From Microbacterium hibisci (GTDB taxonomy: Bacteria; Actinomycetota; Actinomycetes; Actinomycetales; Microbacteriaceae), in the NCBI RefSeq assembly GCF_015278255.1, contig NZ_JADIJC010000003.1, positions 186,001 through 250,000 of the forward strand: a stretch of 64,000 bases of DNA. The letters run 5' to 3'. The notes below the pieces were generated by a model. It saw nothing but the letters and a program-made list of their open reading frames with translations, had not been told where the DNA came from and ran no database searches. The position numbers were made by a program, and so were the translations under genes. How positions within the stretch are numbered: position 1 is the stretch's first letter; each line of letters opens with the position of its first letter. Positions 42,472 through 53,299 of the stretch are shown here, piece after piece.

Positions 42472-43707
42472 TCAGCGTCCGGACACGGGAGGAAGCTCTG
42501 CCAACTCGATCGCGGCTGCCACCGGTCCCATGGTCTCGTTGCCACCCTCGACCACGAAAGTGGCGCCGCGTGTGAGCGAATGGGACGACGGAACGCTGAG
42601 GCCGACGGCGTTCGCGTTGACGAAGTACTCGCCCGGGCCGAGGCCGACGCTCGACAGCACCAACCGGACGACGGCCGACTCGGAGATCGGGCTCAACGTG
42701 ACGCCGAGGACGTCCGTGTTCGAGGCGAGGGCCATCTGCGAATGGATCGTGTTGATGCTGAAGCCGACGGCCCACTTGTCGACCGGCCGCAGCGCCTCGA
42801 TGTGCAGTCGCAGATCCACCGTCTCACCGACCGCGAACCGCGTGGCGACATCTCCCTGAGCGTTGCGGGTCTCGATGCGCTGGACCTCGAGGCTGTGGGA
42901 CGCCTGCTCCGCCTGTCGCCCGCGCGTCCCCTCGCCGCTGGCGAGCAGCTCCCGGAATCGGTCGATCGCCGCGTCGGCCGCGCCGTCGAGGACGACCTGG
43001 CCCCGATTGAGAAGGATCACACGGTCGCAGAGCGATTCGATCTGGTCCAGGGCGTGACTCACGATGATGATCGTGCGGCCCTCCTCCTGGAACTCCTTGA
43101 TCTTGTCGAGGCACTTCTTCTGGAACTGCTCGTCTCCGACCGCCAGGACCTCGTCGACGAGGAGGATGTCGGGATCAGTGTGGACAGCCACCGCGAAGGC
43201 GAGGCGGACGTACATGCCTGACGAATAGAACTTGACCTGCGTATCGATGAAGTCGGCGACGCCGGAGAACTCCAGGATGTCGTCGAATCGCTCGTCGGTC
43301 TCGGCGCGACTGAGTCCGAGCACGGCGGCATTGAGATAGACGTTCTCGCGACCGGTCAGGTCGGGATGGAACCCGGCTCCGAGCTCCAGCAGCGCGGCGA
43401 CCCGGCCACGGTGGCGCACCTCGCCCGTCGTCGGCAGGATGATCCCCCCGATGACCTTCAGAAGCGTGCTCTTCCCCGACCCGTTATGGCCGATCAGGCC
43501 GATCGTGGTGCCGGCATAGATGTCGAGGCTGACGTCGCTGAGCGCCCAGTAGTCCTGGCGGTGACGGCGGCCCGCGCGTCCGAGAGTGACGACGCGCTCC
43601 TTGAGCGAGGTGTCGCGACGGACCGTGAATCGCTTCGAAACGGACTCGGCCTCGATCACGACGGGAGGGGCGGCAGGCGTTGGGGACATGGTCATGGCGG
43701 GTGTCAC
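42472..43707 (-). CDS. ABC polysaccharide exporter ATP-binding protein 2 (Wzt with glycan-binding domain)
   Basis: A 411-residue protein. Residues 15-255 are the ATPase: Walker A GHNGSGKST at 73-81, signature YSSGMYVRLAFAV, Walker B DILLVDEVLAVGD, switch His in IIIVSHALDQ. Residues about 265-405 form an extra beta-sandwich-like domain (VEVQRIETRNAQGD-type start, RFAVGETVDLRLHIEA, GPGEYFVNANAVGLS) equivalent to the Wzt C-terminal domain, which recognises the modified end of the glycan in O9a-type export. The GTG at 43707 overlaps the permease stop (GTGA). Confidence 0.92.
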   Translation of the reverse strand: MTPAMTMSPTPAAPPVVIEAESVSKRFTVRRDTSLKERVVTLGRAGRRHRQDYWALSDVSLDIYAGTTIGLIGHNGSGKSTLLKVIGGIILPTTGEVRHRGRVAALLELGAGFHPDLTGRENVYLNAAVLGLSRAETDERFDDILEFSGVADFIDTQVKFYSSGMYVRLAFAVAVHTDPDILLVDEVLAVGDEQFQKKCLDKIKEFQEEGRTIIIVSHALDQIESLCDRVILLNRGQVVLDGAADAAIDRFRELLASGEGTRGRQAEQASHSLEVQRIETRNAQGDVATRFAVGETVDLRLHIEALRPVDKWAVGFSINTIHSQMALASNTDVLGVTLSPISESAVVRLVLSSVGLGPGEYFVNANAVGLSVPSSHSLTRGATFVVEGGNETMGPVAAAIELAELPPVSGR

Positions 43708-44624
43708 AGCTCCTGCGCGAAGTTGCCCTGCAGCCGCAGGAAGACTCGGTGGCTGCCCAGCAGCAGCACCAGACCGACCGCGATCGCGATCAGCATCCTG
43801 GCCAGGAGGTTGTCAGGCTGGGCCATGTCGGCCCCCGCAAGCCAGAACGCCTCTTGGAAACCGAGTATTGCGAGGGTGAGGGGGTTGTTGGTGTAGATGT
43901 CGATCACCACAGGGTTCTGGACGAGCTCGGTGACCATCTGCCACGAGTAGACGACCGGCGATGCCCAGAACAGCAGCATCGTGAAGACCTCCACGAGGTA
44001 CTGCATGTCACGCAGGTAGACGTTGAGCGCTCCGAAGAACAGCGCGAACGCCAGACCGTAGATCACGATGATCAGCAGGGCGGGGATCGCGTAGAGGATG
44101 CCCGCATGCAGTGGCGGGTGACCCGACGCGATGGTGGCGGCGAGCAGGACGACCAGCTGGATGGCGAAGTTGAAGAGTGCCGACCCGACGCTGGCGAGCG
44201 GGAACACCTCGCGCGGGACATAGACCTTCTTGACCAAGCCCGCATTGGCGAGGATCGAGCCGGTGCCGCCGACCGCGATCTCCGTGAACAGACCCATCGC
44301 CGTCAGTCCGGTGAAGATGTACACAGCGAAGTCCGGGATGCCGCGCGCGGCCCCGAGGAACTGTCCCAGGACGATGAAGTAGATCAGCAGCTGAACGAGC
44401 GGCCGCGCCAGCGACCACAGGAACCCGAGTGCGGAGTCCTTGTACTTCGACTTGAGATCCCGCTTGACGAGCAGCCCGAGCATCTCGCGCTGATCGGTGA
44501 CGTCCTTGATCGAACGGGTGATCCCCTGCGGTGTGAAGGGGTACAGACCACCCACCGCTCGCATCGGCATGACGGAAAGACGCTGGAACCGCGCCTCGCC
44601 GGCCGGGTTTTCCTGCGCAGACAT
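43704..44624 (-). CDS. ABC polysaccharide exporter permease 2 (Wzm-like)
   Basis: A 306-residue six-helix permease. The gate motif VKRDLKSKYKDSALGFLWSLARPLVQLLIYFIVLGQ and LNVYLRDMQYLVEVFTMLLFWASPVVYSW are characteristic of Wzm/TagG. It pairs with the Wzt-type ATPase immediately downstream. ATG at 44624 follows a TAGGAT -10 by 7 nt, so this exporter has its own leaderless promoter in the 43-nt gap behind the RgpF gene. Confidence 0.92.
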   Translation of the reverse strand: MSAQENPAGEARFQRLSVMPMRAVGGLYPFTPQGITRSIKDVTDQREMLGLLVKRDLKSKYKDSALGFLWSLARPLVQLLIYFIVLGQFLGAARGIPDFAVYIFTGLTAMGLFTEIAVGGTGSILANAGLVKKVYVPREVFPLASVGSALFNFAIQLVVLLAATIASGHPPLHAGILYAIPALLIIVIYGLAFALFFGALNVYLRDMQYLVEVFTMLLFWASPVVYSWQMVTELVQNPVVIDIYTNNPLTLAILGFQEAFWLAGADMAQPDNLLARMLIAIAVGLVLLLGSHRVFLRLQGNFAQEL

Positions 44625-44631
44625 ATGCAGA

Positions 44632-44637
44632 ATCCTA
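44632..44637 (-). promoter_or_regulatory. Leaderless -10 of exporter 2
   Basis: TAGGAT on the minus strand, then 7 nt to the ATG at 44624. Confidence 0.6.
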
Positions 44638-44667
44638 ACTCGGGCGTGCCTGGGCAACCGTCCAGCG

Positions 44668-46611
44668 TCAGGCTGGGCGGCGCAGCCAGGTACGAGGATG
44701 ACGGAGCCGCCACAGGAGGCCGCGCGCCCGCTCGCTCCGCGCGTACCAGGCTCGCAGCGAGTCCTCGGAGTCCGGTCGATGACGGCGGACGTACATCCGC
44801 GCGAAGTCGCCGAAGGCACCCTTCTCCATCGGTCCCAGTGTGTGCAGCAGCCCGATCTGTTCGACCGACGCTCCCGGTACGGTCTCCGACATCTGGTCGA
44901 GGTTGTATTCCAGAGCGGTGTGACTCATCGCGAAGTACTCCGCGTTCGCGACGGTCCGCGTGTGGTAGCCCAGCTCGCCGGCCGCGTACGAGGGCATCCT
45001 CTCGAGGATGTGGGCCAGCCCGCCGTCCTGGTAGGCCTCGGCGCCGCCGAAGTCGTCGTATGTCCATTCGTGCTGGACGAGCAGCCGGAGAGCCTCGGGG
45101 CGGGCGACGTACATGGATCCGTAGGGGGCGAGCGGCGAGATGTCATCGAGCGGGACGCGGATGCCGAGCAGCTTGCAGTACTCGTAGAACCCCGGCTTGT
45201 TGGACCACCAGCCGTGTCCCATGGTCGGGTGCCCGAGATGCACCGTCGGCGGGTACGCGAGGCCGAGCCCCGGCTCTTTCTGGAAGAGCGCGACGAGGTT
45301 GGCGGTGTAGCCGGGGCTGTTCAGCAGGTTGCTGAACTGCTGCCGGCGGAAGTGCCGTCCGACGTGGAGGATGCTCTGCGGCGTGCGCTTCGAGTGGATC
45401 TTGACGAGAAGGTCGTATCCGCCGTCGAGCACGACATCGCGGCAGTCGATGAGGAAGGCGCCCTGGTCCCTCCCGTTGTTCGAGCGCACGACGCGCACCT
45501 CCGAATGGCCGCGGCGCGGCCGCGACGCGATGATCTTCTCGATCGCTTCGGCCTTCTGCGCGTCCGACGTGGTGACGATCAGGTCGTAGTCGCCCGGGAG
45601 GGTGTCGGCCTGGTCCAGCATCTCGGCCGCCATCTCGTCGTAGTAGACGTGCGCCAGGACCACTGTGCGCAACGGGGCGTCCGGGTCGTACGAGATGTCC
45701 TGCTCGGGCAGCACCGACAGCATGGCGGCATCGGTGTTCAGCACGCGCGGCTGCACGTTCCGCGCCAGATCCTCGTAGATCAAATCGAGCGGATACCCGG
45801 ACCGCTCGGCCTCATCGAGCGTCCACCGCCCGACGACTCCGAGTCGATCGAGGTACACCGGCCACTGGAAGAACGGGCGCCGCTTGAGGGTCGGACACCC
45901 CGCTTCGAGAAGCTGCCTGGCATACAGGACGGGGTAGTTCTCGGCGACCCCCGTGAGGATCGGGAAGGCGACCTCGCCGACGAACCCCTCTTCGGTGAAG
46001 TGCTCGGTGAAGACGCCCTCGTGCTTCACCACGGCATCCGAATACGACTTCATCTCCGGCAGGTCGCGCCAGTACTCGATCCAGGGCTCGGACAGGAACA
46101 TCTGGCGGCGGACCGCGACCCAGTACGACTGCAGGTGATACGGCAGGTAGCCGGTCTGAGTGAACGGGTGCGGCTCGACGCGCCCGTGGTCTGTCATTCC
46201 CCAGAAGTGCAGCGCCTGGGCGTCCATCCGGTCGAAGACCGGCGCGAACGGCTTGATAGGGCCGAACCAGGTGTCGTTGGCGAGTATGACCTCGTCGTAG
46301 TCGCCCATGGCATCGCCGACATGGTCGAGGCCCGCCTTGTATCCCCAGATGTCGAACCCGCTGTTGTCGCGCTCGAGGACCTCGTCGGCGACGGGCGCGA
46401 GCGCCGCGTGACCCTGCTCCGTCAGGGTGCCGTTGACGACGACCAGAATATGGGCGACGTGCGACCGCAGCGCGCGGAGCGCGTGCGGGATGTAGCCCTC
46501 CACATCACCTCGGGTGTCGTAGACGACGTAGACGAGAAGACGCCGCCCGTTCGCAGGGAAGGGCTCCGCCGCACGAGCGGGGAAGACGATGAGGTCGCTG
46601 GTCTTGCTCAT
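44668..46611 (-). CDS. Rhamnan synthesis F (RgpF) family protein, canonical copy
   Basis: A 647-residue protein of the RgpF family, associated with rhamnan side-chain or backbone synthesis. The N-terminal half has LLVYVVYDTRGDVEGYIPHAL, HILVVVNGTL and VLERDNSGFDIWGYKAGLDHVG. The second half has VVLAHVYYDEMAAEMLDQ, DYDLIVTTSD, RVVRSNNGRDQGAFLIDCRDV and DLLVKIHSKRTPQ, the HxY, NxGRD and HxK motifs of the family. ATG at 46611 overlaps the preceding paralogue (ATGA); the longer open frame upstream is antisense-type extension inside that gene. With rml genes in the same operon, rhamnosyl transfer is the likely role. Confidence 0.87.
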   Translation of the reverse strand: MSKTSDLIVFPARAAEPFPANGRRLLVYVVYDTRGDVEGYIPHALRALRSHVAHILVVVNGTLTEQGHAALAPVADEVLERDNSGFDIWGYKAGLDHVGDAMGDYDEVILANDTWFGPIKPFAPVFDRMDAQALHFWGMTDHGRVEPHPFTQTGYLPYHLQSYWVAVRRQMFLSEPWIEYWRDLPEMKSYSDAVVKHEGVFTEHFTEEGFVGEVAFPILTGVAENYPVLYARQLLEAGCPTLKRRPFFQWPVYLDRLGVVGRWTLDEAERSGYPLDLIYEDLARNVQPRVLNTDAAMLSVLPEQDISYDPDAPLRTVVLAHVYYDEMAAEMLDQADTLPGDYDLIVTTSDAQKAEAIEKIIASRPRRGHSEVRVVRSNNGRDQGAFLIDCRDVVLDGGYDLLVKIHSKRTPQSILHVGRHFRRQQFSNLLNSPGYTANLVALFQKEPGLGLAYPPTVHLGHPTMGHGWWSNKPGFYEYCKLLGIRVPLDDISPLAPYGSMYVARPEALRLLVQHEWTYDDFGGAEAYQDGGLAHILERMPSYAAGELGYHTRTVANAEYFAMSHTALEYNLDQMSETVPGASVEQIGLLHTLGPMEKGAFGDFARMYVRRHRPDSEDSLRAWYARSERARGLLWRLRHPRTWLRRPA

Positions 46612-48533
46612 GCCCCGGCTCCGTACTCGTTGATCAGGCGCCCCAATCCCTGCCGGATGCGCTGCGCGATCGTGAAGGTGCGGAAGAGCACTCGGTACAG
46701 CGGGGCCGTCGCGCGGGCGAGCTTCGGATGGTTCAGCCGCAGGTACATGCGGGTGAGCGCCACGACGCCGCCGTGGCCGGTGAAGCCGAGCCGGTGCATG
46801 AAGCGGATCTGCTCGACCGGGTATCCGCGGGTCGTCGAGAACATCTGATCGGCCTTGAACTCCAGGGAGGTGTGGCTGATCGCCGCGTGCTCGCTGTTGA
46901 GGACCGTGCGGCAGTGGTACCCCTGCTCGGCCGCGACGAGCGGAATCAGACGCTCCTGCACGCGGCCGAGTTCGACGTGCGTCCGTCGCCCCTGCTTGCC
47001 GTAGTCGTTGTCGGACCAGCGCTCGCGGGCGAGCGGGCGGAGCGCGTCCGGCCGGCCCACCCACATCCCGCCGAAGGGCGCCAGCGGCGTGACCCGATCC
47101 AGCGGCACCTTCACTCCGAGGCGCTTGCACAACGCGAGCGCGGGTTCGCGATAGGCACCCCAGCCCCGCCCCATGATGGCATTGCCGATGTGCACCATCG
47201 GAGGGAAGACGAGCCCCAGCCCCTGCTCGCGCTGGAAGAGCCCGAGGACGTTCTCGACGTATCCGGGACTGCCCAGCAGGTTGTCCAGCTGGTGTCGTCG
47301 CGAGTAGTTCTGCATGTTGTCGGTCTTGCGAGGGGACACCCGGCCGTGGACCGCGACCAGCAGGTCGTAGTCGTCGCCCAGAATGAGGTCGCGGCATGCG
47401 ATGAAGAGGGCGGCCTTGTCCCGGCCACGACGCAACCACGACACCCGCGTCTCGAAGCGGGCGAACGGTGCGTCCTGCCACGCCGCCAACGCCCGCTCGA
47501 TCGCGCGGGCGCGGCCTCCGTCGCCGGTCGTCACGACCAGGTCGAACCCGGTGGGGAGATTGACCAGACGCTCCTTCAGCTCGGCGATGAACGCGACGTC
47601 GGGCACGTAGGCGATGACAGCGATGCGGAACGGCTTCGACGGGTCGTAGCCGAGCGAGACGTCGGGCAGGACCTCCAGCATCCCGCCGATGGCGTTCAGC
47701 GCTTTCGGCGGCACGTTGCGTGCCAGGTCCTTGAGGATGCCGGCTACCGGGAAGCCGTAGTCATCGACGACCTCGAGCAGTTCCCGACCGAGGACGGCGT
47801 GGCGGTCGAGGAACGGCGGGTACTGGGCGAAGACGGCCTTGCTGAGCAAAGGGAACCCGTCTTCGATGAGCAGGTCGGGCGCGAACAGGGCGGGGTCGCC
47901 GCGCGGGTAGTCCGCCGCGGCGAACGCCTCGCCCGTGCGGTAGCCGGCGCCTTCGAGCGCCGCGGCGAACTCGTGCTGCGGGACGATCGACGTCGGCCAG
48001 AGCTCAGCCCACCCGCGCGAGCGCACGACGTCACCTCGGACCGCGAGCCAGAGCCATGAGAAGACGCGTCCGGGGAAGCCCTCCTCGGGGAAGGTCTCGG
48101 GCCTGCCGTCGACGTTGCCCGTCATCTGCCACGCGTGGAGCGCCTGCGCGTCCATCCGCTCGAAGACCGGTCCGAGATCTCGTACGGGTCCGTACCAGCT
48201 GTTTCCGGTGAAGACGACCTCGTCGGCGCGCTCGATGCTGATCCGCGCCTCGCGGATCGCCGTCGAGAACGCGAGCATGTCCATGCTGGGAGCGGAATGG
48301 ACCACGATCGTGTCCGCGACCGTCGAGAGCCGGTCCGCACCTGCGGCATCGGTGCCCGCACGGACGATGGCGACGATCTCCGTCGCCCACGGACGCAGCG
48401 CGCGCAGCGATGCGATCGCATCATCGCCGACTTCGTCGCGACGGTCGTCGATGAGGTAGAGGATGACCCGGCGCCCATCCTCCGGGAAGGGGGCAGGAGC
48501 CGGGATGGTCTGAGGCGCCTCCGCGACCATCAT
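46608..48533 (-). CDS. RgpF-like protein, diverged paralogue
   Basis: A 641-residue protein clearly paralogous to the next gene (compare [18 protein letters not shown] with PPTVHLGHPTMGHGWWSN, and [20 protein letters not shown] with VPLDDISPLAPYGSMYVARP). Key motifs are altered: the ERDNSGFD region reads [13 protein letters not shown], the NNGRDQGAF motif reads [10 protein letters not shown], and HSKRTPQ reads HGRVSPRK. It may have a changed specificity or be a non-catalytic partner. The ATG at 48533 overlaps the rmlA stop (ATGA). Confidence 0.8.
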   Translation of the reverse strand: MMVAEAPQTIPAPAPFPEDGRRVILYLIDDRRDEVGDDAIASLRALRPWATEIVAIVRAGTDAAGADRLSTVADTIVVHSAPSMDMLAFSTAIREARISIERADEVVFTGNSWYGPVRDLGPVFERMDAQALHAWQMTGNVDGRPETFPEEGFPGRVFSWLWLAVRGDVVRSRGWAELWPTSIVPQHEFAAALEGAGYRTGEAFAAADYPRGDPALFAPDLLIEDGFPLLSKAVFAQYPPFLDRHAVLGRELLEVVDDYGFPVAGILKDLARNVPPKALNAIGGMLEVLPDVSLGYDPSKPFRIAVIAYVPDVAFIAELKERLVNLPTGFDLVVTTGDGGRARAIERALAAWQDAPFARFETRVSWLRRGRDKAALFIACRDLILGDDYDLLVAVHGRVSPRKTDNMQNYSRRHQLDNLLGSPGYVENVLGLFQREQGLGLVFPPMVHIGNAIMGRGWGAYREPALALCKRLGVKVPLDRVTPLAPFGGMWVGRPDALRPLARERWSDNDYGKQGRRTHVELGRVQERLIPLVAAEQGYHCRTVLNSEHAAISHTSLEFKADQMFSTTRGYPVEQIRFMHRLGFTGHGGVVALTRMYLRLNHPKLARATAPLYRVLFRTFTIAQRIRQGLGRLINEYGAGA

Positions 48534-49399
48534 GCCTGCTGGGCGAGCAGCTTCAGCAGGTAGGCGCCGTACCCGCTCTTCACGAGGGGCTCGGCCCTTT
48601 GGCGCAGCTCGTCGTCGGAGAGGAAGCCCATGCGCCAGGCGACCTCCTCAGGGCAGCCGATGGACAGTCCCTGGCGCTTCTCGACCGTCCGGATGAACTC
48701 CGTCGCCTCGCTGAGCGAGTCGAAGGTCCCGGTGTCGAGCCATGCGGTGCCGCGGGGAAGGAGCTCGACCTTGAGCGTCCCGCGCTGCAGGTACTCCTTG
48801 TTGACGTCGGTGATCTCCAGCTCTCCGCGCGGAGACGGCTTGAGGGCCTTGGCGATCTCGATCACGTCGTTGTCGTAGAAGTAGAGACCCGGCACGGCGT
48901 ACTGGCTCTTGGGCTCCGCCGGCTTCTCCTCGAGCGAGACCACGCGGCCTGCGTCGTCGAACTCCACGACGCCGTAGGCGGTGGGGTCATCGACCCAGTA
49001 GCCGAACACCACGCCGCCGTCGAGGTTCGTGTACTGGCGCAGACGGGTACCCATCCCCTGGCCGTAGAAGATGTTGTCGCCGAGGACCAGCGCGGCCGAG
49101 TCGCTGCCGATGTGCTCCTCGCCCAGGATGAATGCCTGAGCCAGACCGTCGGGCGACGGCTGGGATCGATACGTCAGCGAGATCCCGAACCTGCTGCCGT
49201 CACCGAGCAGGCGCTGGAACTGGTCGGAGTCCTGGGGCGTCGTGATGATGAGGATGTCGCGGATCCCGGCGAGGATCAGGGTCGACAGCGGGTAGTAGAT
49301 CATCGGCTTGTCGTACACCGGGACGAGCTGCTTCGAGATGCCGAGAGTGATCGGGTGCAGTCGCGACCCGGTTCCACCCGCCAGAATGATGCCACGCAT
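48530..49399 (-). CDS. rmlA: Glucose-1-phosphate thymidylyltransferase
   Basis: A 289-residue enzyme making dTDP-glucose from dTTP and glucose-1-phosphate, first step to dTDP-L-rhamnose. N-terminal [16 protein letters not shown] with the pyrophosphorylase consensus, [27 protein letters not shown] with the metal Asp, GVVEFD and EKPAEPKS all match RmlA. It heads the rmlA-rgpF-rgpF operon; GGAGGG lies directly before the ATG. It is divergent from rmlB across 62 bp. Confidence 0.96.
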   Translation of the reverse strand: MRGIILAGGTGSRLHPITLGISKQLVPVYDKPMIYYPLSTLILAGIRDILIITTPQDSDQFQRLLGDGSRFGISLTYRSQPSPDGLAQAFILGEEHIGSDSAALVLGDNIFYGQGMGTRLRQYTNLDGGVVFGYWVDDPTAYGVVEFDDAGRVVSLEEKPAEPKSQYAVPGLYFYDNDVIEIAKALKPSPRGELEITDVNKEYLQRGTLKVELLPRGTAWLDTGTFDSLSEATEFIRTVEKRQGLSIGCPEEVAWRMGFLSDDELRQRAEPLVKSGYGAYLLKLLAQQA

Positions 49400-49449
49400 G
49401 CCCTCCAGTCTCGCTGATGTGCGCGCAAACCCCCAATCAGCGCTCCAGG

Positions 49450-50459
<1,010 letters not shown>

Positions 50460-50460
<1 letters not shown>

Positions 50461-51884
50461 TGACGGAGTTCGGCAAGGCGCTCGGTGCCACCGAGACGCC
50501 GATTCCGGGTCTCATCCTCTGGGACCTCCCCGTGCACGGCGACAGTCGCGGATGGTTCAAGGAGAACTGGCAACGCGAGAAGATGCTCGCGGCGGGCCTG
50601 CCGGACTTCGGGCCGGTGCAGAACAACATCTCGTTCAACGACGCCGCCGGAACGACGCGCGGCATCCATGCCGAACCCTGGGACAAGTGGGTGTCGGTCG
50701 CGACCGGACGCATCTTCGGCGCCTGGGTCGACCTGCGCGAGGGCCCGACGTTCGGCGCCGTGTTCACGGCGGAGATCGACCCGTCGCGCGCGATCTTCGT
50801 CCCTCGCGGCGTGGGCAACTCTTATCAGACGCTCGAGCCCGACACCGCGTACAGCTACCTGGTGAACGACCACTGGTCGCCGAACGCGACGTACAGCTTC
50901 CTGAACCTGGCGGACGAGACCGTGGCGATCGATTGGCCGATCCCGCTGGCCGACGTCGAGATCAGCGCCAAGGACCTCGCGCACCCCCGGCTCGCAGACG
51001 TCGTGCCGATCCCGCCGAAGCGGATCCTCGTGACCGGGGCCTCTGGCCAGCTCGGTCTCGCGCTGCGCAGCGAGTTCGCGGACAGCCCGCACGTGGAGTT
51101 CGCGTCGCGCGCCGATCTCGACCTCGCTTCGGCCGACCTGGCGTCCGCGCGACGCTGGCGCGATTACGAGGCGATCGTGAACGCTGCCGCGTACACCGCC
51201 GTCGACACGGCGGAGACGCCCGCAGGGCGGTCGGATGCCTGGACCGCGAACGTTGCGGGCGTCTCGGCCCTCGCACGGATCGCCACCGACCACGGCATCA
51301 CGCTGGTGCACGTGTCCAGCGACTACGTGTTCGATGGCACGAGCACGCGCCCGTATCGCGAAGACGATCCGGTCAGCCCTCTCGGGGTGTACGGGCAGAC
51401 GAAGGCGGCAGCGGACGCGATCGTGTCCACGGTGCCGCGGCATTACATCATCCGGACGTCGTGGGTGATCGGCGCAGGCAAGAACTTCGTACGCACCATG
51501 GCGACGCTCGCCGAGCGAGGAACCGACCCGAAGGTGGTCTCCGACCAGATCGGGCGTCTCACGTTCACGGACGACATCGCGCGCGGCATCCGGCACCTGC
51601 TGAAGGCCGGAGCCGCGCCCGGCGTCTACAACCTGACGAGCGGCGGGCCCTCTGCGGCATGGTCCGACGTTGCGCGCGCCGTGTTCGCTGCGGTGGGCCA
51701 CGATCCCGCCAGGGTCGCCGATGTGACCACGGCGGAGTACCTCGCGGGCTCCGCGGGACCGGTCTCGCCGCGGCCGCACAACAGCGTTCTGGACCTCTCG
51801 AAGATCGAGGCGACAGGGTTCTCCGTCCCGGACTGGACCGCCACGCTTCCGGACCGGGCCCGCGACTCCCTCCGCACCGGCTGA
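50460..51884 (+). CDS. rmlCD: Fused dTDP-4-keto-6-deoxyglucose 3,5-epimerase / dTDP-4-dehydrorhamnose reductase
   Basis: A 474-residue bifunctional protein finishing dTDP-L-rhamnose. Residues about 1-185 are RmlC: RGWFKENWQREKM, GTTRGIHAEPWDKWVSVATG with catalytic His, YSYLVNDHWSP with the Tyr, and IDWPIPL with the Asp partner; the usual GHGF loop reads GNSYQTLE. Residues about 190-474 are RmlD: ILVTGASGQLGLAL, NAAAYTAVDTAE, VHVSSDYVFDG, and YGQTKAAAD with Tyr and Lys. The two domains are joined by a short Pro-rich linker (VVPIPPKR). Fusion is known in some actinobacteria and gives one-to-one stoichiometry. Confidence 0.93.
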
Positions 51885-53230
51885 TGGCCCCGCCCCGTGT
51901 GGTGAGCCTCGACGGACTGAGAGGACTCGCCGCACTTCTGGTGGTCATCCACCACGCGCTCCTCACGATGTCCGGATTCTCGGCCGTCTACTGGGGGCTT
52001 CCCGAACCGTGGTTCGTCACGCCCTTCGCGCACACCCCGCTGCACGTGGTCTGGGCGGGCGGCGAAGCCGTGCTCGTCTTCTTCGTGCTGAGCGGCGTCG
52101 TCCTGACACTCCCCGCGGCGAACGGGCGCGCAGCGCGCTGGCGCGCCTACTACCCGAGCAGGCTCCTCCGACTGTACGTCCCGGTGGTGGCTGCGGTGCT
52201 GTTCGCCGTCGTCTGCGCGCTCGTGTGGCCCCGCTTCGTCGGTGCGGAATACAGCGAATGGGTGCGTGCGCACGGGGAGCAGATCAGCCCCGCGACCGTG
52301 GTACGCGACATGGTGCTCCTGAACGGCACCTCCTGGCTGAACAGCCCGCTGTGGTCGTTGCGCTGGGAGGTCGTCTTCTCCCTCCTGCTCCCCGTGTACG
52401 TATGGGTCGCCGTCCGTTTCGGAAGGCGCTGGTGGCCGGTGATCGCCGCCGGGCTCTGTGCCGTTTCGGCGATCGGCTCGGCCGTCGGCTCGGACGAGAT
52501 GCGGTACCTCCCCTACTTCGGCCTGGGCGCCCTCATCGCCGTGAACATGCCGGAGATCGCGAACAGCGCGCAGCGATTCTTCGCCGGCAGGCGCGGCCAG
52601 ATCGCGGAAGTCGTTCTGGGCGCGGTCGCCGCGCTCCTCATCACCTTCTCGTGGTGGGGTCCGACGTCTGCCGGATCGGTCGGCACCGCGCTGCGCGCCA
52701 TCCCGGTCGTCGTCGGCGTGGTGCTGGTCGTGGTTCTCGCCATCGGCTCGCCCGGCGCCAGACGCCTGCTCTCGACGCGCGCGCTGACCGGCCTCGGCAC
52801 GATCTCGTTCAGCCTCTACCTCACGCACGAGCCCATCGTCGTCAGCCTCGCGGTGATGGTTCCGCCGGACCGCTCGTGGGTGGCGCCGCTCCTCGCGCTG
52901 CCGATCTGCCTCGTCATCGCCTGGTGCTTCTGGAAGGGCGTGGAGCGTCCTGCGCACAGGCTCGCGAGGTCCGTCGCCCGCATGGCGGACCCGCGCAGGC
53001 AGAGCGCCGACCGCGACGGGCGTCGGATGCGCGAGTCTTCGCCACGGGGGCACGAGGGGCGGGTCGACCGGATCGACGGCCGGCCTGGAGACGGTCCGCG
53101 CCCCGGTTACGCTGTCACGATGCCGTGCCCACACGACCAGTTGTCGCGCGAAGACGCGGGACCGTGGATTTGTCGGCAATGCGGGCAGGTCTTCGGCGCA
53201 GCGTCCAGCGCTCCCGCGCCCAACCCGTGA
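51884..53230 (+). CDS. Acyltransferase 3 family (OafA-like) membrane protein
   Basis: A 448-residue protein. Residues about 5-365 form the ten-helix acyltransferase-3 domain: SLDGLRGLAALLVVIHHALL with the conserved Arg and His, GGEAVLVFFVLSGVVLTL, YYPSRLLRLYVPV, SPLWSLRWEVVFSLLLPV and ISFSLYLTHEPIV. It probably O-acylates rhamnose or another glycan residue. After about residue 375 comes a charged disordered linker and then a Cys-pair ending (PCPH, WICRQCG) that is unusual for this family and may be a separate small gene. It overlaps rmlCD by one base (TGATG). Confidence 0.88.
   Translation: MAPPRVVSLDGLRGLAALLVVIHHALLTMSGFSAVYWGLPEPWFVTPFAHTPLHVVWAGGEAVLVFFVLSGVVLTLPAANGRAARWRAYYPSRLLRLYVPVVAAVLFAVVCALVWPRFVGAEYSEWVRAHGEQISPATVVRDMVLLNGTSWLNSPLWSLRWEVVFSLLLPVYVWVAVRFGRRWWPVIAAGLCAVSAIGSAVGSDEMRYLPYFGLGALIAVNMPEIANSAQRFFAGRRGQIAEVVLGAVAALLITFSWWGPTSAGSVGTALRAIPVVVGVVLVVVLAIGSPGARRLLSTRALTGLGTISFSLYLTHEPIVVSLAVMVPPDRSWVAPLLALPICLVIAWCFWKGVERPAHRLARSVARMADPRRQSADRDGRRMRESSPRGHEGRVDRIDGRPGDGPRPGYAVTMPCPHDQLSREDAGPWICRQCGQVFGAASSAPAPNP
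53108..53113 (+). promoter_or_regulatory. Possible leaderless -10 inside the acyltransferase 3' end
   Basis: TACGCT is followed by GTCACG and an in-frame ATG at 53120, the same layout as the other leaderless starts here. Confidence 0.4.
53120..53230 (+). CDS. Candidate 36-residue zinc-ribbon microprotein (alternative to acyltransferase tail)
   Basis: Starting at the internal ATG gives 36 residues: MPCPHDQLSREDAGPWICRQ, then CGQVFGAASSAPAPNP. It contains CPH and CxxC, enough for one zinc site (Cys3, His5, Cys18, Cys21). It is in the same frame as the acyltransferase, so it may simply be that protein's tail, but the preceding linker is disordered and a TACGCT -10 sits 6 nt upstream. No family is recognised. 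Confidence 0.4.
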   Translation: MPCPHDQLSREDAGPWICRQCGQVFGAASSAPAPNP

Positions 53231-53299
53231 ACCACTGATCCGGATCCGTCGCCCGCCGTCGGCCCGCGGACGGCGGGCACGAACGGGCACGGCGATTCG

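Noticed and set aside
46612..47481. N-terminal extension of the RgpF gene to 937 residues
   Set aside because: It lies inside the upstream RgpF-like gene in another frame; the ATGA overlap at 46611 gives the family start.
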